Assembly: GCA_015259235.1 (NCBI GenBank) | Contig: JABZGM010000145.1 | Location: forward strand, 1-5,524 | Origin: Alloprevotella sp. | Lineage (GTDB): Bacteria > Bacteroidota > Bacteroidia > Bacteroidales > Bacteroidaceae | Direction of reading: 5' to 3' | Length of the DNA: 5,524 bases | Shown here: positions 1 through 5,524 of the stretch, one piece after another | Layout: each line of letters begins with the position of its first letter | Numbering within the stretch: position 1 is the first letter of the stretch | Program-made: the position numbers and the translations under genes | Notes under the pieces: generated by a model | The model's input: only the letters and a program-made list of their open reading frames with translations | The model's database searches: none | What the model was told of the DNA's origin: nothing

Positions 1-223
1 CATTCGGTCAAATTCTGCTACATAAAAAGTGTAGCAGTGAAGGCAAAAAGAAGGGCAAAATGAAAGGAAAAAGAAATATGAAATGAAGGTAGTAACGCAA
101 TCTCTTTCACGATATTAATCCCAATTTGCTTTTGGTCACCTCCTTTTTATTCAGGTTATTGTCTACAGCGACACTGTCGACTTTGTTGCAGATCGAGGAT
201 TCATTGTTTCCCGCAAGTATTGT
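1..223. other. Non-coding left edge, likely degraded sequence
   Basis: I see no intact gene here on either strand. The stretch holds an 8-bp inverted repeat near its left end (listed separately) and a purine-rich + strand tract at 39-89, with only 6 pyrimidines in 51 bases. Within that tract GGCAAAAAGAA (42-52) is nearly repeated 12 bases later as GGCAAAATGAA (54-64). On the minus strand, the frame of the transposase fragment stays open for 38 codons after its stop (223 to 110), then meets TGA at 109-107. That piece has no start codon and I recognise nothing in it; it may be remnant sequence on the far side of the insertion-sequence fragment. I could not identify an insertion-sequence terminal repeat or a target duplication. 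Confidence 0.5.
15..37. repeat. Perfect 8-bp inverted repeat, 7-nt loop
   Basis: CTGCTACA at 15-22 pairs with TGTAGCAG at 30-37 around the loop TAAAAAG. Neither strand has a clear U-run directly after the stem, so a standard intrinsic terminator is not well supported. It could end the minus-strand transcript that runs through the lipoprotein cluster, or be chance. Confidence 0.4.
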
Positions 224-433
224 TTAGAAAAGTGTGAGCTGCTTCACCTCTGCTTCTTCCTCCATCTCAAATTTCATAATGATAGAGGGTTTTGTATCGT
301 AGAGAGCAAAAGTTGCCATTCCAGTCAAAAGGTTGAGAATAAAGTTTGAGATACTTCCGTGGCGGGTATGAACAATCTGTGCCCAATACCCCAACAAGTA
401 AAGACAGTATTGTTCTTTATGCTTTGGTACATA
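224..433 (-). pseudogene. C-terminal fragment of an IS982-family transposase
   Basis: The frame is open for 69 codons from just after a TGA (436-434) to TAA at 226-224, and has no start codon. From about the middle it reads AQIVHTRHGSISNFILNLL, then TGMATFALYDTKPSI, and ends in KQLTLF. From memory, Bacteroidales IS982-type transposases end the same way: a K/N-A-Q-I-V-H-S/T-R-H motif, S-I/V-x-N-F-I-x-N-L, a short hydrophobic stretch, an aromatic plus D/N-K-P, and a final QLSLF or QLTLF. Full-length family members are about 290-300 residues, so most of the protein, including the catalytic part, is absent. The residues before LLGYWAQIVH look diverged, so the left boundary of true homology is uncertain. 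This is an inactive relic of an insertion next to the lipoprotein remnant. The family assignment rests on recalled motifs, not a search. Confidence 0.7.
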
Positions 434-550
434 TCATTCTCTCATTAATTTAGTAATGAGAAGATACTTCATGCCCTCTTTGTTGTCTAAAAAAAACTCC
501 TGTACACATGAGAATAACAACAACAATAGAACAAATGAAACTTTTTACAT
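434..550 (-). pseudogene. Decayed lipoprotein gene, N-terminal remnant (stop at codon 2)
   Basis: ATG at 550-548 is followed immediately by TAA (547-545), but the same frame then reads KVSFVLLLLFSC, then VQEFFLDNKEG and MKYLLITKLMRE before TGA at 436-434. Lysine, a run of hydrophobic residues and L-F-S-C is what a lipoprotein signal peptide with lipobox looks like. One T-to-A change would turn ATG TAA AAA GTT into ATG AAA AAA GTT (MKKV...), a very ordinary Bacteroidota lipoprotein start. The ATG lies 13 bases downstream of the stop of the intact lipoprotein gene at 564-1217, an operon-like position. After about 35 codons the frame stops and runs into the transposase fragment, so the rest of the gene is missing or displaced. 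The alternative is chance: a T-rich stretch easily encodes leucines. No family can be assigned. Confidence 0.45.
440..461. repeat. Perfect 8-bp AT-rich inverted repeat, 6-nt loop
   Basis: TCTCATTA (440-447) pairs with TAATGAGA (454-461) around ATTTAG. It lies at the junction of the lipoprotein remnant and the transposase fragment, about 100 bases past the stop of the gene at 564-1217. Neither strand has a U-tract after it, so I do not call it a terminator. It could be part of a transcript 3' end, a trace of the insertion junction, or chance in AT-rich DNA. Confidence 0.35.
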
Positions 551-563
551 AACTATGACAGGC

Positions 564-1217
564 TTAATTATTCCACATTTTAAGGTCTCCTGAAGTATAA
601 CTTTGACCATACAACTCTAGCGATTGACCTGTTCTCTCTTTGCCCCGTAACTGATACCGAATGGTATAATAATTTTGATACTTCTTGTCTGGAACGACAT
701 CAAAAACGCCTGAAAGACTTACTTCTTCCTGAGTGATGTTGTTCCTTAGGATTGCTACTCCGAGCTGATCCTTTCTTTTTAATACCCCCACTATTCTTTG
801 CACATCCAAAATGCTGAAATCGGAAGGTAGTTGATGTACCCACCTTTGATCTTTTGCTATTTCATAACGACGAGACTCACCCCAACCGTTCGCTCCATAA
901 GGCAGATAGAAGTATAGTTGATACTTAAAATCTGGGAGCTTTTCTTTAGAATCAGACAATAAGACATAAGAGAATATATACCCTTCTGGAACAATAAGCA
1001 TACTCATGTCCACATTAGTATATTGGGGGTCATAACCATGATAAGCAGGGTCATAGATTCTGCAAACTTCATACTTAGTTGAGTTTACATTGCAATAACC
1101 AGAGACAGATTTTCGCTTGCTAAACAAATATTCCTCCAATCTATTTCCCGAATTACAACTCGTAAAAAAGATCGATAGAGTGGCGACAAGCAATGGTACT
1201 AATTTATATTTCATCAT
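564..1217 (-). CDS. Lipoprotein of unknown family (217 aa)
   Basis: Unrecognised protein, probably anchored by lipid to the outer membrane. Its N-terminus MMKYKLVPLLVATLSIFFTSC is a short basic region, a hydrophobic core and a lipobox-like F18-T19-S20-C21; phenylalanine at -3 is not the usual L/V/I, so the lipidation call is good but not perfect. There is no acidic run right after the cysteine, the usual Bacteroidota signal for surface display, so it may face the periplasm. The mature part has many alternating polar/hydrophobic and aromatic stretches (for example IFSYVLLSD, YQLYFYLPYG, YTIRYQLRG) that suggest a beta-rich fold. Cys42 and Cys52 could form a disulfide. Two adjacent ATGs (1217 and 1214) are both possible starts; no clear ribosome site separates them. 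It lies 105 bases downstream of the barrel gene on the same strand, with no convincing promoter or terminator between, so co-transcription is plausible. GC content is clearly lower than in the barrel gene. Function unknown. Confidence 0.88.
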   Translation of the reverse strand: MMKYKLVPLLVATLSIFFTSCNSGNRLEEYLFSKRKSVSGYCNVNSTKYEVCRIYDPAYHGYDPQYTNVDMSMLIVPEGYIFSYVLLSDSKEKLPDFKYQLYFYLPYGANGWGESRRYEIAKDQRWVHQLPSDFSILDVQRIVGVLKRKDQLGVAILRNNITQEEVSLSGVFDVVPDKKYQNYYTIRYQLRGKERTGQSLELYGQSYTSGDLKMWNN

Positions 1218-1322
1218 ACGTACTTTATTTTATATAGGTGAAACGAATAGGAAGATACTGAATGAGCTTTTTGTCTGAGTTTTGCAACTCCAACAGGTAC
1301 ACTAACTGTCGATAAAACTTCA

Positions 1323-4256
1323 TTATTGTTTCTTCTTGGGCATAATGTGAAAGCGATACTGCACACCGAGCATCACGTAGTGGGGCAGGGCGTTAATCCA
1401 CGTTTCGGTGCGACCTTGACCATTGATGCTGTATTGCAGGTTGCTGATTTGCGAGAGCATATCAATGGCGGTGAGCTTGACTACCAGGTTGCCGCGCATC
1501 AATAGTTTGGAGAGCGAGGCGTTCCACACCCAGTGGGTCGTGTTGAGCGTCGCATCATTGTAGCCACGACGAGCGTAGAAGTTCATATCGGTGCCAACCT
1601 CCCAATCTTGAGGCAGGTGGAAAAGACCACTAGCTTTGGCTGTGTAGTCTACAGCGTCGGTGGATGGGAAGTTACGCAGTTCCGAGCGACTGCGTAACCA
1701 AGAGACGCGACCTTCCAGCCCAACTCGGTTATTGCCAGATTGGTAAGTTAAGCCTAAATGCTGCGAGAGGGTGAGGTTGCGCACCACAGAGCGCGTCATC
1801 TCATCGGTGTCGGTGGTGAAGTCTGCAGAATTGAGGTAGTAGGCTGCACTAGTACCTTGCAGTTGGAAAGCCTCTTTCTTGCCCAATGGCGTAGAGTATT
1901 GCAGTGAGGTATTTGCGTTCCAGTTGCCGTCAATGTTTTGCGGTGTCCACTTGGTGATGCCAGTGTGGCGCTGGTATTGACGTGCGTAGGCAATGGCGCG
2001 ATCCGTGCGTCCATATCCCGTGCTGAAAGAGATATTGCTGTGCGTGCTGTGGTGTTGATAGGAATAATACCCATTGACGCTGTGCGATAGTGAGCGGCGC
2101 AGGTTGGGATTGTTGGCGTAGATGTTGGTCGGGTCGCTATCGTTTACTGTTGGCAACTGATAGTAGATGCTAGGGATGCCTTCGGAGAAAGCATAACTTA
2201 TTTTGGCTTCCTTTGCACTAATGCCAGTCTTGTATCTATATTGGAGCGAGAGCGCAGGAGAGAACTCATGTGCCCATCGTATGAGAGTCGTGTCTAATTG
2301 GTGCTTCAGATAGTGCAATGACTCACGACGTACATTGCTCGCCAATTTGAGATTGACGTTATATTGTCTTTCTACGTTGATGTTGGGTTGATACACATAA
2401 TCCATTTCCACTCCTGGGGAATAGGTGTCTTGTGTATAAACGGAGTGTACACTATTATTCAAATCTTGTTGCAATACCTCAGGACGAATGGCAGAAGGGG
2501 GTAAGAGCGAGGTCATCGCTCCATTAGCAAGTTGTTCGCGCAACTTCCAATAGTTGTCGTCTTGCTTATTGTATTGGCGACCATAAGTGGCACGGAATTG
2601 TACGATTCCATAGTGTCCATTTTGAGGATTATAAGGCATCAAAGAGAGAGAGTATGCAGCTCCTCCATTGATGTTGTAGGAGGTGGATGCCCCATCTTGA
2701 CGTTGGCTAAGACGATCGCCCGTGCCATCGGCATGCGTCTGAAAGTCTGAGAAACGATGCGTTGCCATGAGTGGTCGGTCTGGGTTGTGTCTGTACTCTC
2801 CATTCATTCCTATCTCGAGATTATCCCCCAAGTCGGGGAAGGAAATAGTAGCACCACCATTTAGTCTTCCAATGAACCATCCTGAGCGTCCTTCTTTCTC
2901 TTGATTAGTACTATTGAGCAGATGTTGTGCCAGTGAAGAGCGTAGGCCGAGAGGAGAGTAGAGGGAGTCAAGGGATGCCAATCGGTAGTTTTCATGGATA
3001 TTAGCCTTGAAGCTTGCTGTGCGCAAGAGAGAAGTGTAGTCATTGCGCAGATAGTCAATGGAGGGAGCAAGCTGAAGATACATCTGTTCTCCAAAGTGCT
3101 GCAGCGTGTGCGACGAAATCAAGTGAAATTTCTTGTCAGTCTGCTGTGAGAGTGTACGTCCAAACACGTTGCCACTGGTATAGTAGTTCACACTACTTGT
3201 CTGTTTTTTGGTGTCCACATCTTCGTGGGTGAGCATCACGTTGCCAAACACCTTGGTCTTCCTCACCTTATAGAGATAGTCAAGACCACCCATCTTAAGG
3301 TCGAGCAAGCCGTCTTGCGGCCATCCTCCTCCCCATTGTCCCGAGGCATTGCCCGTCTGCGTGTCTTTGATATTATTGATATTGACAAAGGCCGCCAGCC
3401 GCAGGCGATCGGAGTATCCCAAACCGAAAGCCTTGCCCAAATAGCGATCGGAGGGTACACCATAGTGAGCTTCAGCGTTGCCCATCCAGCCTGTGGAGTA
3501 GGCTTTCTTGAGCTGAACGTCCATCACCATATGTTCGTCTTCGTTCGGTAGCTTCTTTCCATTTGTTGCCCGACGACGAAGGTAGGCATCATTGGCTGCG
3601 CGGTCGTAGACCTTGATATTCTTCACGGTGTAAGCAGGTAGATTTTCCAAAGCTACCTTTGGCGTACCAGCGAAGAAGTCCTCGCCATTGATCATTAGGC
3701 TCTCTATATGCTTGCCGTTCACTTTGATTTGTCCGTTTTTGAGTTCTGCACCAGGGAGCTGTGCCACCAGCGCATCGAGCATCGAACCATTTGCCAACTC
3801 AAAAGCCGCAGCATCGTAGACCAAGGTATCACCACGCATCACCATTTTAATGTGCGTAGCTTTCACTACAGCCTCGCCCAGCTTGTAGTCTTTGGCTTTG
3901 CTCATTTGGATTGTACCGATGCCAAACGCCGAATTGCGGCGTGTGCGCACCAGAAATTGTTTCTCTGTATTTTGGTAACCCTCTTTGCTGATTCGCAGTG
4001 TATATCGTCCTGGTTTATATTCAAACTCCAAAGAGTGCACACCGCTATTGGTGTCGTGAATAGCGAATTCTTGAAATGGCACCGCAATGCTGTCTTGGAA
4101 GAAAAGCGCGAACTTGGGTTGCATAATCACTTCCTCTGTTACCACCTGTCTGAGTTCAAAAGTGACGAGTGCTTTCTGCTGCGCATAACTGCTGCTAACG
4201 GTGAGCCACATCAACAAAAGAATGACGGAAGCTGCAAAAAGTCTTTTATGTTCCAT
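1323..4256 (-). CDS. TonB-receptor-like outer-membrane beta-barrel protein (977 aa)
   Basis: This is an outer-membrane protein of the Bacteroidota class usually annotated as outer membrane beta-barrel family protein or TonB-dependent receptor. I chose the start at 4256 because MEHKRLF plus a hydrophobic core and SYA-Q (about residues 1-26) makes a clean signal peptide; an upstream in-frame ATG at 4361 would bury it behind 35 residues, while one at 4274 adds only six and cannot be excluded. Residues about 27-120 form an Ig-like, carboxypeptidase-regulatory-like domain with the typical PGRYTLRISKEGY (82-94). Residues about 125-250 are plug-like: GDTLVYDAAAF (142-152), LPGAELKNGQIKVNG (167-181) and INGEDFFAG (189-197). 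The remaining 700-odd residues are a barrel with repeated aromatic, alternating strands, the last being YVMLGVQYRFHI near the C-terminus; a short basic tail (PKKKQ) follows. Known members span the outer membrane, and some import ligands with TonB; I see no clear TonB box, so energised import is not shown. Members I know often sit beside GLPGLI-family genes, but neither neighbour carries that motif. Substrate unknown. Confidence 0.93.
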   Translation of the reverse strand: MEHKRLFAASVILLLMWLTVSSSYAQQKALVTFELRQVVTEEVIMQPKFALFFQDSIAVPFQEFAIHDTNSGVHSLEFEYKPGRYTLRISKEGYQNTEKQFLVRTRRNSAFGIGTIQMSKAKDYKLGEAVVKATHIKMVMRGDTLVYDAAAFELANGSMLDALVAQLPGAELKNGQIKVNGKHIESLMINGEDFFAGTPKVALENLPAYTVKNIKVYDRAANDAYLRRRATNGKKLPNEDEHMVMDVQLKKAYSTGWMGNAEAHYGVPSDRYLGKAFGLGYSDRLRLAAFVNINNIKDTQTGNASGQWGGGWPQDGLLDLKMGGLDYLYKVRKTKVFGNVMLTHEDVDTKKQTSSVNYYTSGNVFGRTLSQQTDKKFHLISSHTLQHFGEQMYLQLAPSIDYLRNDYTSLLRTASFKANIHENYRLASLDSLYSPLGLRSSLAQHLLNSTNQEKEGRSGWFIGRLNGGATISFPDLGDNLEIGMNGEYRHNPDRPLMATHRFSDFQTHADGTGDRLSQRQDGASTSYNINGGAAYSLSLMPYNPQNGHYGIVQFRATYGRQYNKQDDNYWKLREQLANGAMTSLLPPSAIRPEVLQQDLNNSVHSVYTQDTYSPGVEMDYVYQPNINVERQYNVNLKLASNVRRESLHYLKHQLDTTLIRWAHEFSPALSLQYRYKTGISAKEAKISYAFSEGIPSIYYQLPTVNDSDPTNIYANNPNLRRSLSHSVNGYYSYQHHSTHSNISFSTGYGRTDRAIAYARQYQRHTGITKWTPQNIDGNWNANTSLQYSTPLGKKEAFQLQGTSAAYYLNSADFTTDTDEMTRSVVRNLTLSQHLGLTYQSGNNRVGLEGRVSWLRSRSELRNFPSTDAVDYTAKASGLFHLPQDWEVGTDMNFYARRGYNDATLNTTHWVWNASLSKLLMRGNLVVKLTAIDMLSQISNLQYSINGQGRTETWINALPHYVMLGVQYRFHIMPKKKQ

Positions 4257-4384
4257 AGTTTGACCTATACGCATCTTTTTATTGTATTTTACTGTGTAGG
4301 CACGAGTGAAAAAGCTGCACTTCGTTTTTGAATGTATAACTAGATATGAAAACTCTCGCATGGCATACGGCGTGGCGTTTGTCT

Positions 4385-5167
4385 TTACCGAATCCTGTTG
4401 AAGCGAAATACCCCTTTTATGTAGGGAAGAACCTTTGTGTCAAAGTTGAGTGCAACAGAATCAATCATCAGAAAATACAAGGAAAGGGTTGTTTTACCAT
4501 CTGTGAGGATGAGTTTTCTTCCTCGTGTATATAGATTCTCAAATTTCGTAGATTGCAAACTCAAAGGGTAGCTAGCCATGATCCAGGCGTTGGCGGTTTC
4601 TAATGCAGCTTGTCTGCCATAGGATTGAACAAAGTTGCTGAGTTCAACACGATCGTAGTCGGTGAATCCTTGATAAGGATGTCCATAAGAGAAATCGCTT
4701 TTGATACGTCTGAAATCAAGATATTTGAGATCTGCCAACTTAGAAGTATCCTTGTTGCTGGTGTCAAAGGCATATTTATCATCTAGGACAACGAGATAGT
4801 TTGTCAGGATGATGAAGCCCTTGTCTTCTTTCGGACGAAGGATGCGATCCACCTTTCCCATAAAGCAGTTGTAGAATCTTTCGCCAAGTGGATGTAGGAA
4901 TCCATAATTAAAGGGGATAGAGGGTTCGTTATCCTTCGTAAAGGGGGTGTAGAGGTAATTGCCTTTGTTTTCTACATTAAATCTCTGATGGAGGAGAATC
5001 GTGTCGGCATACTCTTCCAAAGCTGGTGGTAGGTAGACTGCATTTCTTTTGAGCTCTCTTTTGCTGGCTTCGGCATTGATGCTCTCTGTTTTTTGAGCAT
5101 AGCTATTTGCTCCCATCATAAAACAGAGCGCAAAGAAAAATGCGAATGCAGTCTTCAAGATATTCAT
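4385..5167 (-). CDS. Exported protein of unknown family (260 aa)
   Basis: I do not recognise this family. The start at 5167 gives MNILKTAFAFFFALCFMMG and then ANSYA-Q, a clear signal peptide with likely cleavage after Ala24, so the mature protein (about 236 residues) should be periplasmic, on the surface or released. The frame stays open upstream to an ATG at 5263, but that 32-residue extension overlaps the 3' end of the preceding gene in another frame and would hide the signal peptide, so I reject it. The mature chain starts with a charged stretch (about 25-40), then has a mix of aromatic and hydrophobic strands such as GFIILTNYLVVLDDKYAF and LSLYFLMIDSVAL, and ends KGVFRFNRIR. There is no lipobox, no further membrane segment, and only one cysteine after the signal. 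It lies 13 bases after the end of the restored upstream reading frame and 128 bases before the barrel gene, so it may act with the barrel protein as an accessory or ligand-handling protein; that is inference from position only. Confidence 0.85.
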   Translation of the reverse strand: MNILKTAFAFFFALCFMMGANSYAQKTESINAEASKRELKRNAVYLPPALEEYADTILLHQRFNVENKGNYLYTPFTKDNEPSIPFNYGFLHPLGERFYNCFMGKVDRILRPKEDKGFIILTNYLVVLDDKYAFDTSNKDTSKLADLKYLDFRRIKSDFSYGHPYQGFTDYDRVELSNFVQSYGRQAALETANAWIMASYPLSLQSTKFENLYTRGRKLILTDGKTTLSLYFLMIDSVALNFDTKVLPYIKGVFRFNRIR

Positions 5168-5180
5168 AGCGAATGGATTT

Positions 5181-5524
5181 TTAGTATTTCCAATCTGAGT
5201 AGGTTCCTTTAGGGAGAGTGCCGCTCCAACCAGTCTGCGGGTTATAATAATCTGCTGAACCATCAGCGTTGGGGCAGATTACAACTGCGTGCGCAAGTCC
5301 TCTGACACAGTGTCCGTATATTTTTTCGACATTATAATCTGGATTGATTCCGATAGAGAGAGTTGTCTAAATCGGGAGTTTATTCCTGTGTCAGCTGCAA
5401 CCAAACGCATTGGAGCCCTTGTTGCTGTGATGGAGATTTCTACATCCACTGTTTCGGGATAATGAATGACAACACTTGAATTTGTACTTTTATTGCTGCT
5501 TATAGATGGAGCAAAGATGTATAT
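5181..5524 (-). pseudogene. 3' end of an unrecognised gene, frameshifted at a CT repeat
   Basis: The gene enters from the right edge. From 5524 one frame is open (IYIFAPSISSNKSTNSS, then VVIHYPETVDVEISITATR, then APMRLVAADTGINSRFRQ). If read straight on it ends at TAA 5281-5279 after 81 codons. A second frame, closed upstream by TAG at 5369-5367, is open from 5366 to TAA 5183-5181 and reads far more like real protein: LSIGINPDYNVEKIYGHC, then VRGLAHAVVICPNADG, SADYYNPQTGWSG, TLPKGTYSDWKY. The two meet at (CT)4 (5362-5355). Removing one CT unit joins them without a stop: ...INSRFRQ-LSIGINPDYN..., 113 codons visible. The restored end is 13 bases from the next gene's start. Possibilities are a decayed gene, a phase-variable state, a sequencing error, or a real end at 5279. 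The visible part is beta-rich with two cysteines (GHC and VIC); no family recognised. Confidence 0.6.
5355..5362. repeat. (AG)4 / (CT)4 dinucleotide run at the frame break
   Basis: On the minus strand this reads A-CTCTCTCT-A. Its length mod 3 decides whether the coding strand continues into the frame ending at 5281-5279 (four units, as here) or the frame ending at 5183-5181 (three units). Four units is short for a classical slippage-driven phase-variable tract. Confidence 0.7.

Noticed and set aside
440..461. Intrinsic terminator after the 217-residue lipoprotein gene
   Set aside because: The stem is AT-rich and no U-run follows on the minus strand.
1277..1290. Small hairpin GAGTT-TTGC-AACTC between the barrel and lipoprotein genes as a terminator
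   Set aside because: Only five base pairs and no U-run after it; it could easily be chance.
3708..4331. Long + strand open frame (207 codons)
   Set aside because: It lies mostly opposite the N-terminal part of the barrel gene, whose signal peptide, Ig-like domain and plug motifs are clear. The + strand translation shows no recognisable domain and is a shadow.
4257..4361. Longer N-terminus for the barrel protein starting at 4361
   Set aside because: It would put 35 mixed residues before a textbook signal peptide; the start at 4256 (or possibly 4274) fits export.
4257..4384. Bacteroidota promoter (TAnnTTTG with upstream TTTG) before the barrel gene
   Set aside because: TACATTCA is the closest -7-like match but has no properly spaced -33 element. 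The gap before the lipoprotein gene (1218-1322) likewise gave only partial matches.
4346..4534. + strand 62-codon frame
   Set aside because: It overlaps the end of the exported-protein gene in antisense and has no domain or signal; treated as a shadow.
5168..5263. Longer N-terminus for the 260-residue exported protein starting at 5263
   Set aside because: The extension overlaps the 3' coding end of the upstream gene in another frame and would hide the signal peptide.

Overview
The window looks like Bacteroidota DNA, probably order Bacteroidales. The main evidence is the roughly 1000-residue outer-membrane beta-barrel protein with a short Ig-like N-terminal domain and a TonB-receptor-like plug, a type characteristic of that phylum. 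Supporting evidence is the set of exported or lipoprotein genes around it, the absence of strong Shine-Dalgarno sequences, and an IS982-type transposase tail like those common in Bacteroidales. I cannot name a genus.

All supported genes lie on the minus strand, so the window reads right to left. (1) 5524-5181: the 3' end of a gene that enters from beyond the right edge. Its frame is broken, but removing one CT unit from a (CT)4 run restores a continuous frame ending 13 bases before the next gene. (2) 5167-4385: an exported 260-residue protein of unknown family. (3) 4256-1323: a 977-residue outer-membrane beta-barrel protein with signal peptide, Ig-like domain, plug and barrel. (4) 1217-564: a 217-residue lipoprotein of unknown family. 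(5) 550-434: a decayed lipoprotein start (ATG followed at once by TAA, then a typical lipoprotein signal). (6) 433-224: the C-terminal piece of an IS982-family transposase. (7) 223-1: no gene; a small hairpin and a purine-rich tract.

Genes 2-4 are all predicted to be exported or in the outer membrane. They are co-oriented with gaps of 128 and 105 bases, and I found no convincing Bacteroidota promoter or terminator in either gap. A cell-envelope cluster, in which a barrel protein works with one soluble or periplasmic partner and one lipoprotein, is a reasonable inference, but the substrate or job cannot be read from the sequence. The left 560 bases are a degraded end of this cluster, with gene and insertion-sequence remnants. 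I did not find a clearly new system. The observations most worth checking are the CT-repeat frameshift in the right-edge gene and the ATG-TAA lipoprotein remnant.
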